From positions 186,001 to 250,000 of the forward strand of contig CAVXOL010000001.1 in assembly GCA_963763325.1 (NCBI GenBank): DNA of 64,000 bases, written 5' to 3'. The notes beneath the pieces are model-generated. The model was not told where the DNA came from and searched no databases. It was given only the letters and a program-made list of their open reading frames with translations. The stretch comes from JBBECJ01 sp963763325 (GTDB taxonomy: Bacteria > Chloroflexota > Chloroflexia > Thermomicrobiales > CFX8). Both the position numbers and the translations under genes were made by a program. Positions 8,597 through 17,323 of this stretch are shown here, piece by piece; the first letter of the stretch is position 1; every line of letters begins with the position of its first letter.

Positions 8597-9493
8597 TTAC
8601 CAGCCGCGGACGGCCAGCAGCTCGTCTTCGCGCAGCGTGTCGAGGTTGATGCCGACCATCGGCTCGCCGAGGTTCTCGCTGACCTTCGCGATCCGGATCG
8701 GATCGTTGAAATGGGTGACGGCCTCGACAATGGCGGCCGCGCGGCGGGCCGGATCGCCCGACTTGAAGATGCCGGAACCAACGAAGACACCGTCGCAGCC
8801 AAGCTGCATCATCAGCGCGGCATCGGCAGGCGTCGCGATCCCACCGGCGGCGAAGTTGACGACCGGCAACCGGCCGAGGTCGGCCACCTCGCGCAACAGC
8901 TCCAGCGGAGCGCCGATCTCCTTCGCGAAGGCGGGGATCTCGTCGCGGGTCATCGAGGTTGCCCGGCGAAGCTGGGCTGAGATCGTCCGCATGTGGCGGA
9001 CGGCCTCAACCACATTGCCGGTGCCGGCCTCGCCCTTGGTGCGGATCATCGCCGCACCCTCGCCAAGCCGCCGCAGTGCCTCGCCGAGGTCGCGCGCGCC
9101 GCAGACGAACGGAATCCTGAAGGCGTGCTTGTCGATGTGAAACATCTCGTCGGCCGGAGTCAGGACTTCGCTCTCGTCGATGTAGTCAATGTCGCAGGCT
9201 TCGATAACCTGTGCCTCGACGAAGTGGCCGATCCGCGCCTTGGCCATGACCGGGATCGAGACCGTCTCCTTGATTGCCCGGATCAGGTGCGGGTCGCTCA
9301 TCCGCGCCACGCCGCCATCGCGACGGATGTCGGCAGGCACCCGTTCGAGCGCCATCACGGCACAGGCGCCGGCGTCCTCGGCGATCTTCGCCTGCTCGGG
9401 CGTGACGACATCCATGATGACGCCGCCCTTGAGCATCTGGGCCAGCCCGACCTTCGTCCGCCAAGTGGACTGCTGCATTTGGATGGTCTCCAT
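8597..9493 (-). CDS. pdxS: pyridoxal 5'-phosphate synthase lyase subunit
   Basis: A 298-residue PdxS (SNZ/PDX1) with a TIM barrel that builds PLP from ribose 5-phosphate, glyceraldehyde 3-phosphate and ammonia. Clear family blocks: GGVIMDVVTPEQAKIAEDAG, MALERVPADIRRDGGVARMS, the active-site lysine region PVMAKARIGHFVEAQ, GEAGTGNVVEAVRHMR, and LPVVNFAAGGIATPADAALM. Length is normal and the frame is intact. It is the first gene of a pdxS-pdxT unit and is divergent from the methyltransferase gene. Confidence 0.97.
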   Translation of the reverse strand: METIQMQQSTWRTKVGLAQMLKGGVIMDVVTPEQAKIAEDAGACAVMALERVPADIRRDGGVARMSDPHLIRAIKETVSIPVMAKARIGHFVEAQVIEACDIDYIDESEVLTPADEMFHIDKHAFRIPFVCGARDLGEALRRLGEGAAMIRTKGEAGTGNVVEAVRHMRTISAQLRRATSMTRDEIPAFAKEIGAPLELLREVADLGRLPVVNFAAGGIATPADAALMMQLGCDGVFVGSGIFKSGDPARRAAAIVEAVTHFNDPIRIAKVSENLGEPMVGINLDTLREDELLAVRGW

Positions 9494-9636
9494 TCCTCAA
9501 TCTTCGCTATGTTATCCGCTGAAAGCAGCATGCCACCATCTTGGGTGGCCACAAACAGCCAATTGGCATCGTCCAAATTCGAACGAGGTGACGCTGAAGT
9601 AGCGCTACAATGGCGCGGCACAAAACAGGAAGGAAC

Positions 9637-10413
9637 GTGTGCTTGCTGGAGAACACCTCTGATGATGTGAACATCTACGATGACCCGCTCCTCTACGACC
9701 TCGAAAATGCAATCGTCGACGAGTTGCCGATCCTGCTGCCGCTGGTGCAGAAGACTGGCGGGCCGATCCTCGACCTGGCCTGCGGGACAGGCAGGACGAC
9801 GCTGCCGATGGCCGCAGCCGGGTTCGAGATGATCGGTGTCGATGCCAGCGAGCCGATGGTCGCACGGGCGCGGGAGAAGGCATTGGAGCAGGGGCTGGCT
9901 GTCGCGTTTCACGTTCAGGATTGCACCCGGCTCGACTTGCCGCTAACGGCCCGGATGGCAACAATGACCGGCCACGCCTTCCAGGAGTTCCTCACGAATG
10001 CGGCCCAGGATGCGCTTCTGCGCTCGGTCAGCCGCCATCTGGCGCCGGGCGGCATCTTCGTGTTCGACACCCGCTTCCCGTCACGCGACAACCTGCAGAA
10101 GCCGGAGGGCGAGCAGCCCTGGCAGACGGTGACTGACGAGCGCGGCTGGACGGTGGCCGCGTCGGTCATCTGGAGTTACGACGCGGTGACACAGATCCAG
10201 GACTACATCTTTATCGACCGGCTCAGCGACGGTTCCGGCGCAACCGAAGAGACGCGCTCGCTCGGACGACTGCGTTACACCTGGCCTCGTGAGGTCGAGC
10301 GGCTGCTGGACATGCACGGCTTCGACCTCGACACGATCTACGGCGAATGGGACGGGGCGACACTGGCTGAAGACTCGTACGACATGGTCGTGGTTGCGCG
10401 CAAGAGGGGATGA
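9637..10413 (+). CDS. class I SAM-dependent methyltransferase
   Basis: A Rossmann-fold methyltransferase. Motif I reads ILDLACGTGRTTLPMA, followed by the acidic strand end MIGVDASEPMVARARE and a post-motif segment LAPGGIFVFDTRFPSR. The C-terminal part (EETRSLGRLRYTWPREVERLL) is typical of small-molecule methyltransferases of the type-11/25 group; substrate unknown. I prefer the GTG at 9637 because AGGAAGG lies just before it; an in-frame ATG at 9610 has no ribosome binding site. The next gene starts 3 bases after the stop, so the two are probably co-transcribed. Confidence 0.82.
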   Translation: MCLLENTSDDVNIYDDPLLYDLENAIVDELPILLPLVQKTGGPILDLACGTGRTTLPMAAAGFEMIGVDASEPMVARAREKALEQGLAVAFHVQDCTRLDLPLTARMATMTGHAFQEFLTNAAQDALLRSVSRHLAPGGIFVFDTRFPSRDNLQKPEGEQPWQTVTDERGWTVAASVIWSYDAVTQIQDYIFIDRLSDGSGATEETRSLGRLRYTWPREVERLLDMHGFDLDTIYGEWDGATLAEDSYDMVVVARKRG

Positions 10414-10416
10414 GGA

Positions 10417-11256
10417 ATGACGAATGAAATGGTTGGTGCGCGGGCGGGAGATCCAGCAGGGCTGGTGCAACGGTTGGTACCGCTTACGACCGGGGTGTCG
10501 CTGAACGTGGTTGAGCGGCCAGGAGAGGGGACGCCGGTCGTCTGCCTGCATGGTGTCTGGGACTGGTGGCGCTACTGGCGGCCACTTGTCCCGGGCGGGC
10601 GGGGGTCGTTCGATGGTCGGCCACTGGTGATGCTCGACCTGCGCGGGCATGGTGACTCCAGCAAGCCGGAATCGGGCTACACCCGCGCCGATTATGCGGC
10701 GGATGTCGTCGCCTTCGTCACCAGCCAGGGCTACGAGAGGGTGACGCTCATTGGCCATTCGCTCGGCTCGATGACGGCGCTGCTGACGGCGGCGCAGATG
10801 CCAGAGAAGATCGAATCGCTCGTGCTGGAGGACCCGCCGCTGCCGGTAGCAGTCGGGCCGAACGAGGGCTTTCGTGGTGTTTACGAGATGCGGCAGCAGA
10901 CGTTCGAGCAGATCGTCGACGACTTCACCGTCTGGCGTCCGTGGGTAACGCGCGAGCAGGCCGAGGAGAGCGCCACTTGCCTGCTCAACACTGCCGACGG
11001 CGTCTTTCAGGCGATGTTCACGGGGGCATCGGATGGCATCCCGGTTCCGACGCCCAGCATTGTCATCGACGCTCCGGCGCTCGTCATCCAGGCCGGTAAC
11101 GCTGAACAGCGCGCGTTCGGGTCAGGTGGCGAGGCGTTGTTGCGTCCCGTCCTGCCCCAGATGCAGATCGAGACGATCCCGGATACCAGCCACACCGTCC
11201 TGCGCGACGCGCCGGATGCCTATCGGAAGCTGCTGGCAGAGGCATTGAGTGGCTGA
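10417..11256 (+). CDS. alpha/beta hydrolase
   Basis: A 279-residue alpha/beta-hydrolase fold enzyme. Visible: oxyanion-hole HGVWDWW, LDLRGHGDSSKP, the nucleophile elbow GHSLGSM (Ser), and the catalytic His in DTSHTVLRDAPD near the end. Likely esterase, lactonase or C-C hydrolase; the substrate cannot be told. It sits between the methyltransferase (3-base gap) and the PPOX-type gene (8-base overlap), so the three probably form an operon. Confidence 0.85.
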   Translation: MTNEMVGARAGDPAGLVQRLVPLTTGVSLNVVERPGEGTPVVCLHGVWDWWRYWRPLVPGGRGSFDGRPLVMLDLRGHGDSSKPESGYTRADYAADVVAFVTSQGYERVTLIGHSLGSMTALLTAAQMPEKIESLVLEDPPLPVAVGPNEGFRGVYEMRQQTFEQIVDDFTVWRPWVTREQAEESATCLLNTADGVFQAMFTGASDGIPVPTPSIVIDAPALVIQAGNAEQRAFGSGGEALLRPVLPQMQIETIPDTSHTVLRDAPDAYRKLLAEALSG

Positions 11257-11674
11257 TCCGGAAATCCCAGGCTGGGCGCTCGACCTGTTGCGGACGGCCC
11301 GAACCGGCCACCTTGCGACGGCCAGCGCGACCGGCGAGCCGCACGTCATCCCGGTCTGCTACACACTGGTCAGCGACGCACTCTACATCGCGATCGACGA
11401 GAAGCCAAAGTCGGGCCGCCGCCTGCTGCGCCTGCGCAACATCGAGGCGAACGGTCAGGCAGCGCTCGTCGTTGACCGCTACGCCGAGGACTGGACCCAA
11501 CTCGCCTGGGTTCTCGCCCGGGGCGTGGCGGGGATCATCACATCCGCCGATCCTCGCCACGCCCCGGCCGTGACAGCCCTGCGCCACAAGTACCCACAAT
11601 ACCGGACGATGGCCCTCGAAGACGCCGAGATGATCGAGTTACGGCCTGATCGGTGGCGGGTTTGGAAGGCGTGA
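11249..11674 (+). CDS. PPOX-class probable F420- or flavin-dependent oxidoreductase
   Basis: A 141-residue split-barrel protein of the pyridoxamine 5'-phosphate oxidase superfamily. RTGHLATASATGEPHVIPV is the usual first strand pair, followed by LYIAIDEKPKSGRRLLRLRNI for cofactor phosphate contacts and IELRPDRWRVWKA at the end. This arrangement resembles the TIGR03668 group of probable F420-binding enzymes. It starts at GTG inside the end of the hydrolase gene. The cofactor is inferred from the family, not seen. Confidence 0.78.
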   Translation: MADPEIPGWALDLLRTARTGHLATASATGEPHVIPVCYTLVSDALYIAIDEKPKSGRRLLRLRNIEANGQAALVVDRYAEDWTQLAWVLARGVAGIITSADPRHAPAVTALRHKYPQYRTMALEDAEMIELRPDRWRVWKA

Positions 11675-11750
11675 TATTCGGGGCGCTGTAGAGAGGACCC
11701 GAAGGTCCAGGCAGGGACCGGTCGTGTAGCAGTTTGGGAGAAACGGGGTG

Positions 11751-13148
11751 TCACGTCGCTTTGAACAGGCTCAGGGACGTCGTTGTCACTCCGGGTTCCG
11801 GACGGCGGTTGCGCTTGACCGCGTACATGTCGCTATCCGCGTGGTGCAGCAGATCGCTGAAGCGGTCGTCCGCCGAGGTCATCAGGCTCATCCCGATACT
11901 GGCCGTGACCGTCACCGACTCGCCCGCAACCAGATGGGGCTGCTCCAACGCACGGAGGAGCCGGTCGCGAACCTCACGAACATCGTCGCGGCCCTGGACG
12001 CTCTGGAGCAGGATGACGAACTCGTCGCCGCCGAAGCGCGCGACCGTGTCGACTTCCCGGACAGACGCCGAGAGCCTGCGGCCAACCTCGATCAGTACGC
12101 CATCGCCGGCCGGGTGACCGAAACGATCGTTGACCGGCTTGAAGTTGTCCAGATCGATCAGCAGGACGCCGACGGAGCACCCGGCACGCTGCGCCGTTGC
12201 CAATGCCTGTTCGGCACGATCTTCGAACAGTCTCCGGTTCGGCAACCCGGTCAGCGCATCGTGGAGCGCGAGCTGGGCGAGCCGCTGCTCCAGCAGCTTG
12301 CGCTCCGTCACATCGTGGACCGTCAGCAGGAGGCCCTCGGGACGTGCGTCATTGCTCCGCAGCGGCACGATATCGACGACCCCGTAGATGGTTGCGCCGT
12401 CGTTGCGAGTGAACCAGACCTCCAACCCCTGGGAGGCTTCGCCAGTTGTCAGCGCCCGATCGATCGCCGGGATGATTGTCTCGCAGGTCGCGCTGCCGTC
12501 GTGCCGGATCAGTTGTGGGATGTCACGGACTGAGTGCCCGATCAGCATCGACGCCGGTAACCCGGAAATCCGCTCGGTTGCCGGGTTGACCGTCGTCACC
12601 GTTCCATGCTGATCGGCAATGATCATCCCATCCGACGCTGAGGCAAGCACCCGCGACATGCGCTGCTCACTCAGCCGTAGTGATTCCTCGGCCCGCTTGC
12701 GTTCGGTGATGTCCTGCATCTGGCCGACGAAATACTGCGGTTCCCCAGTCATGTCACGGATGAGCGAGACCGTCACGAGACACCAGACAATATGGCCGTC
12801 GCGGTGGATGTAGCGCCGCTCAGTCTCGTAGAAGTCGATCTTGCCCGCGAACAGGTCACGGCGCAGATCGTCGTTGGGCGCGATATCGTCGGGGTGGATG
12901 CGGGTCCGGAAGTCAGTCGTCAACAGTTCGTGGGCCGTGTAACCGAGCATCCGACAGTGGGCGACGTTGACCCGCAGCAAGCCCCAGTTGAGGTTGGCTA
13001 TCGACATCCCGATAGCAGCGTCATCGAACGCGCTACGGAGCTGCGCGTCCTCTTCCCACGGCAATCGGTCCGCGGAAGGCTGCACGAATGGCCAGTCAGC
13101 AGGGTCGTCGTCAGGTGTACTGGATCGTCTCAATGCAGACGACATCAA
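11751..13148 (-). CDS. PAS-PAS diguanylate cyclase (GGDEF)
   Basis: A 465-residue soluble signalling protein. It has two PAS domains with PAC endings (about residues 35-155, DITERKRAEESL, and 160-285, DVTERKLLEQRL) and a GGDEF domain at about 290-450. The active-site motif is intact (ARFGGDEFVILLQ), and an inhibitory-site RxxD (REVD) stands five residues before it. It should therefore make cyclic di-GMP with product feedback. No membrane segment is seen, so it senses a cytoplasmic cue. No EAL domain is present. Divergent from the S9 peptidase gene. Confidence 0.92.
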   Translation of the reverse strand: MMSSALRRSSTPDDDPADWPFVQPSADRLPWEEDAQLRSAFDDAAIGMSIANLNWGLLRVNVAHCRMLGYTAHELLTTDFRTRIHPDDIAPNDDLRRDLFAGKIDFYETERRYIHRDGHIVWCLVTVSLIRDMTGEPQYFVGQMQDITERKRAEESLRLSEQRMSRVLASASDGMIIADQHGTVTTVNPATERISGLPASMLIGHSVRDIPQLIRHDGSATCETIIPAIDRALTTGEASQGLEVWFTRNDGATIYGVVDIVPLRSNDARPEGLLLTVHDVTERKLLEQRLAQLALHDALTGLPNRRLFEDRAEQALATAQRAGCSVGVLLIDLDNFKPVNDRFGHPAGDGVLIEVGRRLSASVREVDTVARFGGDEFVILLQSVQGRDDVREVRDRLLRALEQPHLVAGESVTVTASIGMSLMTSADDRFSDLLHHADSDMYAVKRNRRPEPGVTTTSLSLFKAT

Positions 13149-13381
13149 GAGAACTCCTGCCTCGTGGCCGGTTGAACTCCCCGACAGGATGCCATGCCCC
13201 AGCGCAGCCCGGTAGGAGTCTTGAGCTCATTTGGTACGAAAGTCACCAGCCGTGCCGGCTCAATACCCCGCGCACGAGAGCAGGGTGCGCTGGTCCAGCG
13301 TTGCGCGCACCACTCCCGGTGCATAACAATGCCTGACGGTACAACGTTGTGATCTAACGGGCGACAATGTGAGGGTTCCAG

Positions 13382-15220
13382 ATGATGAATGCAACCGATT
13401 CACGCACCTCCACCGAACGCTATACCTTCGAACAGTTCACGGCTGTCCGGCGCTACCAGCCGACACTCTCGTTCTCGCCGGACGGCTCGGAGGTGGCCTA
13501 CTCGGTGAACATCTCCGGCCAGTACAACCTCTGGCGGCAGTCGAGCGCCGGTGGCTACCCACACCAGTTGACGCTCTACAGCGAGCAGGCGGTCCGTGAT
13601 GTCCAGTGGTCGCCGGATGGGGAGTGGATCGTCTACACCGCCGACTACCACGGCGACGAGTTCCATCAGGTCTACCGGATACCGGCCCGTGGCGGGCAAC
13701 CGGAACAGCTTACCGACGCCGAGCAGGTCCAGCACTACCTCGGCCAGGATGCCTGGTCGCCGGACGGCAGCTCGATCGCCTACAGCGCCAACGACAGGAC
13801 ACCGACCGAGCAGGATGTCCTCATCCGCGACATGCGGACCGGCGAGGTCCGCCGCGTCTTCCAGGGGGACGCGATGTACTTCGCGGCCGGCTGGTCGCCG
13901 GACGGCAAGCGGCTCTCGATCATCGACGCCAAGTCGAACACCAACCAGGACATCTACGTCATCGACACCCACACCGGCGAGGCCGAGCATCTGACGCCAC
14001 GGGATGGCGAGGTCAAGAACTATCCCGGCCCGTGGGCGGGAGACGGCTCCGGCTTCTATGTCCTCTCCGACGAGGACCGCGAGTTCCTCGGGATGGCCTT
14101 CCAGGACTTGAAGACCGGTCAGAAGCGCTGGATTGAGACGCCCGACTGGGATATCGAGCACGTCGCCGTCTCGCCGGACGGGCGCTACCTGATCTGGGCC
14201 GTCAACGAGGGCGGCTACTCGCGGCTGTACGCGCGGGACCTGACCGCGAACGCATCCGTCGATCTGCCGGAGGTTCCTGGCGGCGTCATCCGCCACCTGA
14301 CGACCTCGCGCGATGGCCGCAAGATCGGCGTCCTGCTCGACCGGGCCGACCACCCGACCGAGATCTACGTCGTCGACATCGACCAGCAGACGACGACTCA
14401 ACTCACGTATTCGTTCCTCGGCGGCATCGACACCGCCGACCTGATCCAGCCAGAGACGATCAGCTACACCACCCACGATGGCCGCGAGATCCCGGCCTTT
14501 CTCTATAAGCCGCAGGGCGATGGGCCGTTCGCGGTCGTCCTCTCGATCCACGGCGGGCCGGAAGCGCAGGAGCGGCCACTCTACATGTACTCCGGCCTCT
14601 ACCAGTACTGGCTCTCTCGCGGGATCGGCGTCCTCGCGCCGAACGTGCGCGGTTCGACCGGCTACGGCTCGACCTACCAGAAGCTGATCCACCGCGACTG
14701 GGGTGGCGCCGAGTTGAAGGACTTCGAAGCAGCCGTTCACTACCTGCACGGCCTCGACTGGGTCGACAACGAGCGGATCGGGGTCTTCGGCGGCTCGTTC
14801 GGCGGCTTCGCGACCCTCTCCTGCGTCTCGCGGCTGCCGCAGTACTTCGCGGCCGCCGTCGACATCGTCGGGCCGTCCAACCTGGTCACCTTCGCGCGGG
14901 CCGTCCCGCCGACCTGGCGACGGCTGATGACGCAGTGGGTCGGCGACCCGGAGACCGAAGCCGACTTCCTGATGGAGCGCTCGCCGATCACCTACGTCGA
15001 CCAGATCCGCGCGCCACTCTTCGTCATCCAGGGCGCCCAGGACCCGCGCGTCGTCAAGCCGGAGAGCGACCAGATCGTCGAACGCCTGCGCGCTCGCGGC
15101 GTCGAGGTCCGCTACGACGTCTACGAGGACGAGGGCCACGGCTTCACCAAGCGCGAGAACGAGCTGAAGGCGATGCACGACACGGCGGACTTTATGGAGA
15201 CGTATCTCACGAGGGAATAG
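13382..15220 (+). CDS. S9 family serine peptidase (prolyl oligopeptidase-like)
   Basis: A 612-residue acyl-aminoacyl/dipeptidyl peptidase of family S9. The first 330 residues are a TolB/DPP-like beta propeller with repeated SPDG units (FSPDGSEVAYS, WSPDGEWIVY, WSPDGSSIAYS, WSPDGKRLSII). The C-terminal alpha/beta hydrolase carries VLSIHGGPEAQ, the nucleophile in FGGSFGGFATL (about residue 470), Asp in AQDPRVVKPES (about 552) and His in DEGHGFTKREN (about 585). No signal peptide, so probably cytoplasmic peptide turnover. The stop codon lies at the beginning of an inverted repeat. Confidence 0.93.
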   Translation: MMNATDSRTSTERYTFEQFTAVRRYQPTLSFSPDGSEVAYSVNISGQYNLWRQSSAGGYPHQLTLYSEQAVRDVQWSPDGEWIVYTADYHGDEFHQVYRIPARGGQPEQLTDAEQVQHYLGQDAWSPDGSSIAYSANDRTPTEQDVLIRDMRTGEVRRVFQGDAMYFAAGWSPDGKRLSIIDAKSNTNQDIYVIDTHTGEAEHLTPRDGEVKNYPGPWAGDGSGFYVLSDEDREFLGMAFQDLKTGQKRWIETPDWDIEHVAVSPDGRYLIWAVNEGGYSRLYARDLTANASVDLPEVPGGVIRHLTTSRDGRKIGVLLDRADHPTEIYVVDIDQQTTTQLTYSFLGGIDTADLIQPETISYTTHDGREIPAFLYKPQGDGPFAVVLSIHGGPEAQERPLYMYSGLYQYWLSRGIGVLAPNVRGSTGYGSTYQKLIHRDWGGAELKDFEAAVHYLHGLDWVDNERIGVFGGSFGGFATLSCVSRLPQYFAAAVDIVGPSNLVTFARAVPPTWRRLMTQWVGDPETEADFLMERSPITYVDQIRAPLFVIQGAQDPRVVKPESDQIVERLRARGVEVRYDVYEDEGHGFTKRENELKAMHDTADFMETYLTRE

Positions 15221-15226
15221 GGATTA

Positions 15227-15282
15227 GGGAACAGGGAACAGGAGTTTTGGCCCCTCGTCTCCAACTCCTGATCCCTGTTCCC
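15227..15282. repeat. inverted repeat of GGGAACA units
   Basis: Arms 15227-15246 and 15263-15282 pair at 19 of 20 positions with a 16-base loop. The left arm repeats GGGAACA. It sits just after the S9 peptidase stop and could act as a terminator. Member of the repeat family described at 48342 and 58290. Confidence 0.65.
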
Positions 15283-15320
15283 TCATCACGTACACTGAGA
15301 GCGACAAAGGAGATGTCGCG

Positions 15321-15747
15321 ATGGGCACCAGCTTGAATCTGCAACTCACAGAGGCTCAGATGGAGTGGCTGAAGCGCGAAGCTCAGCGGCTTGGCAAGTC
15401 GCCTGGCGGAAGTCGTTGCCTGCCGAATCGAAGAGGCGCAGCGGGAGAGTACGTTCCGAAATCTCGAATTTCGTGACACGGTCATGGGACGCGAGGTCTA
15501 CATTCGAGGAACACGCCTCAAGGTGTGGCACCTGATGATGTACTCGGATGGCGACGACGCTGATATCCCGAAGCTCGCAGCGACATTTAAGGTGTTGCCC
15601 GAAGCGGTCGCAGATGTATTCGCCTACGCCCGGACATACGCTGACGAGATCGAAGCCGCCCTGGCTGAGAATCGACACATCGCTGACAACATAGAGCAGT
15701 ATTTCCCGGGCGTAAGGATCGTCGAGGTCGATGCGACTGATTCTTGA
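15321..15747 (+). CDS. DUF433-type protein, probable antitoxin (frameshifted)
   Basis: Begins at ATG behind AAAGGAG. An N-terminal helical segment (TEAQMEWLKREAQRLGKS) and a DUF433-like winged-helix part (GREVYIRGTRLKVWHLMMYS, then IPKLAATFKVLPEAVADVFAY) make it a likely DNA-binding antitoxin. The frame breaks near 15400: removing one C from TCGCCTGG joins LGKS to LAEVVACRIEE, giving about 141 residues. It overlaps the following PIN-like gene by 17 bases, the usual layout of a toxin-antitoxin pair. The family call is good; the toxin-antitoxin role is inferred from context. Confidence 0.7.
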
Positions 15748-16099
15748 TGAACACGTCTCGCTGGCGGTGAAGCGTAGCCTTGAGCGAGCCGGAATCGATG
15801 TCGTAGCGGTAGCGGATTGGCGAGAAGGCACGATTCGCTCTTCGAAAGACCATGAAGTTCCGATAGCAGCCGCGTCAGAACAGCGAGTCCTGGTCACGTT
15901 CGACCTGAAGACGTTGAGGACGCTGGCAGGAAACTGGATTGAGGGTGGACAACATCACGCACGGATCATCTTCATCGATGACTCGACATTTCGCCAGGAC
16001 GATATCGGTGGCATCCGTCGAGCCATTCAAAGAGTTGTGGCCGAGAGTGGCGATGACGACTGGCAGGATCGCGTCGAGTTCCTGCGGCGAACCCACTAG
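15731..16099 (+). CDS. DUF5615 PIN-like protein, probable toxin
   Basis: A 122-residue protein starting MRLILDEHVSLAVKRSLERAG, the acidic first motif of DUF5615/Mut7-C PIN-like proteins. The second acidic motif is LVTFDLKTLRTLA, close to the usual TxDxDF form. Such proteins are usually ribonuclease toxins paired with a DUF433 antitoxin, as here. The frame is intact. Activity has not been shown for this protein. Confidence 0.75.
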   Translation: MRLILDEHVSLAVKRSLERAGIDVVAVADWREGTIRSSKDHEVPIAAASEQRVLVTFDLKTLRTLAGNWIEGGQHHARIIFIDDSTFRQDDIGGIRRAIQRVVAESGDDDWQDRVEFLRRTH

Positions 16100-16239
16100 C
16101 GCAGCGATAGACGAGGCAACAGCCAGGAAGGATCGCCTCCCTGGCCGATTGCTTTGTCTCGATTCGAGCGCCGTCGGGTGCCACCGCCCTCGTCTGACTG
16201 TACGCGTGTCGGTGGCCAACGCCGACCAGCGAACAGCCG

Positions 16240-16947
16240 CTAGGAAGCGTTGCCGCAGAGCGCGAACGCCGTCACACTCCACTCACCATGGACAGCAAAT
16301 GGTGGCATCTCAGCGAACACCCGCCATCCGGTCGCGACGCCCGCATCGTTCAGGATCGGCATCGACTGATTGATTTCCGTGTCAAGGCTCTTGGAGAACG
16401 CTCCGGAGAGTGCAACCTTTCCGGCAGGGCAGTTCGCGTCGAGGAACGTGAAATACTCGAGCGGCCCGTAGGTCCGGACTGCCTTCACCCATTCAAGTCC
16501 AGCCATGCCGCTCGGTCCCTGCGGGCCAGTTGCGCCAGTCGCGCCAGGCTGCCCAGGCATACCCTGCGGGCCTGGAATCCCTTGCGGCCCCTGTGGTCCG
16601 GCCTGCCCCGGCTCGCCCTGCGGCCCCATCGGACCAGCCGCGCCGTCTGCACCGACTGGACCTGGGATACCCTGCTCGCCCTGCGGACCTTGCTCACCTT
16701 GTAGCCCGGCTGGTCCTTGCAAGCCCTGCGGCCCATCTTCGTTCCAGCTAACCGGCGTGTCACCGTTCTTGCAGGCGAGATCGGCGCTGGTGTTGACATT
16801 GTAGAGCGTGCCACCGTTAGCCTTGATGCATCCGTAGTAGGTCTTGCCGGGAGTATTGCCGTAGGCGACAAACACCGAACCAGCGCTGAACGCCAGTACA
16901 GCAACGATCGCGATCGTCGCGAGCCGGCGGCTGACACCCGAAATCAT
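16240..16947 (-). CDS. secreted collagen-like (GXY-repeat) protein
   Basis: Has an N-terminal signal or anchor segment (LATIAIVAVLAFSAGSVFVAYG), a short cysteine-containing region (YYGCIKANGGTLYNV, DLACKNGD), and about 25 collagen-type Gly-X-Y triplets rich in GPQG and GEQG at about residues 75-150. The final C-terminal domain of about 80 residues has paired cysteines (NCPAGKVALSGAF, TAFALCGNAS). It probably forms a trimeric stalk on the surface or outside the cell. I prefer the ATG at 16947, preceded by AGGA; an in-frame ATG at 16965 has no good ribosome site. Function unknown. Confidence 0.8.
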   Translation of the reverse strand: MISGVSRRLATIAIVAVLAFSAGSVFVAYGNTPGKTYYGCIKANGGTLYNVNTSADLACKNGDTPVSWNEDGPQGLQGPAGLQGEQGPQGEQGIPGPVGADGAAGPMGPQGEPGQAGPQGPQGIPGPQGMPGQPGATGATGPQGPSGMAGLEWVKAVRTYGPLEYFTFLDANCPAGKVALSGAFSKSLDTEINQSMPILNDAGVATGWRVFAEMPPFAVHGEWSVTAFALCGNAS

Positions 16948-16989
16948 CTGCGTTCCTGATCGCATGCGCGAAGCCCCGTTTCTACAGCG

Positions 16990-17214
16990 TTACTGGTCCT
17001 GCGTCTCACAGGCGTCGTCCTGGCACGATCGTTTGGCGGAGACAGCCCGGCGGACGCGGACATCCGGGTCGGCTTTCAGCCAGGCGACTGCCGCATCCAG
17101 CGACCGGACAACCGTCCGGCTACCGGACTGGACATGTTCGATCTCGATCCGCTCACGACGCGTTCCGAGTTCCCAGCAGCGCACGAGGTACGAGTGGTGA
17201 TTTTGCGTCATCAT
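16990..17214 (-). CDS. small basic hypothetical protein (74 aa)
   Basis: Starts MMTQNHHSYLVRCWELG behind AAGGAGA. The sequence contains RRERIEIEHVQSG and SLDAAVAWLKADPD, suggesting a small alpha/beta fold, and a cysteine-bearing tail SCQDDACETQDQ. The frame is open to 17487, but that extension overlaps the LuxR-domain end of the regulator gene and reads as shadow sequence. I do not recognise a family. Confidence 0.55.
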   Translation of the reverse strand: MMTQNHHSYLVRCWELGTRRERIEIEHVQSGSRTVVRSLDAAVAWLKADPDVRVRRAVSAKRSCQDDACETQDQ

Positions 17215-17323
17215 GGCTATCTGCCGTCTCCTTCCATCTACGCTGGCGAACGCGTCGATGACGACACAGTAGCTGGAGGGATGTAGGTGGCAGTTTGCTG
17301 AGAGCGTTACGTATACGTAGGTA

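Noticed and set aside
9606..9611. TACAAT near 9606 as a promoter of the methyltransferase gene
   Set aside because: No acceptable -35 box was found at 16-18 bases and the preferred GTG start lies only 26 bases on; too weak to list as a feature.
13400..15178. A 592-residue minus-strand frame opposite the S9 peptidase
   Set aside because: It is the antisense of a high-GC gene with strong family motifs; no domain pattern is visible in it.
16505..16800. Plus-strand Gly/Pro/Cys-rich frame over the collagen-like gene
   Set aside because: It is the complement of the Gly-X-Y repeat; the minus strand has the signal peptide and ribosome site.
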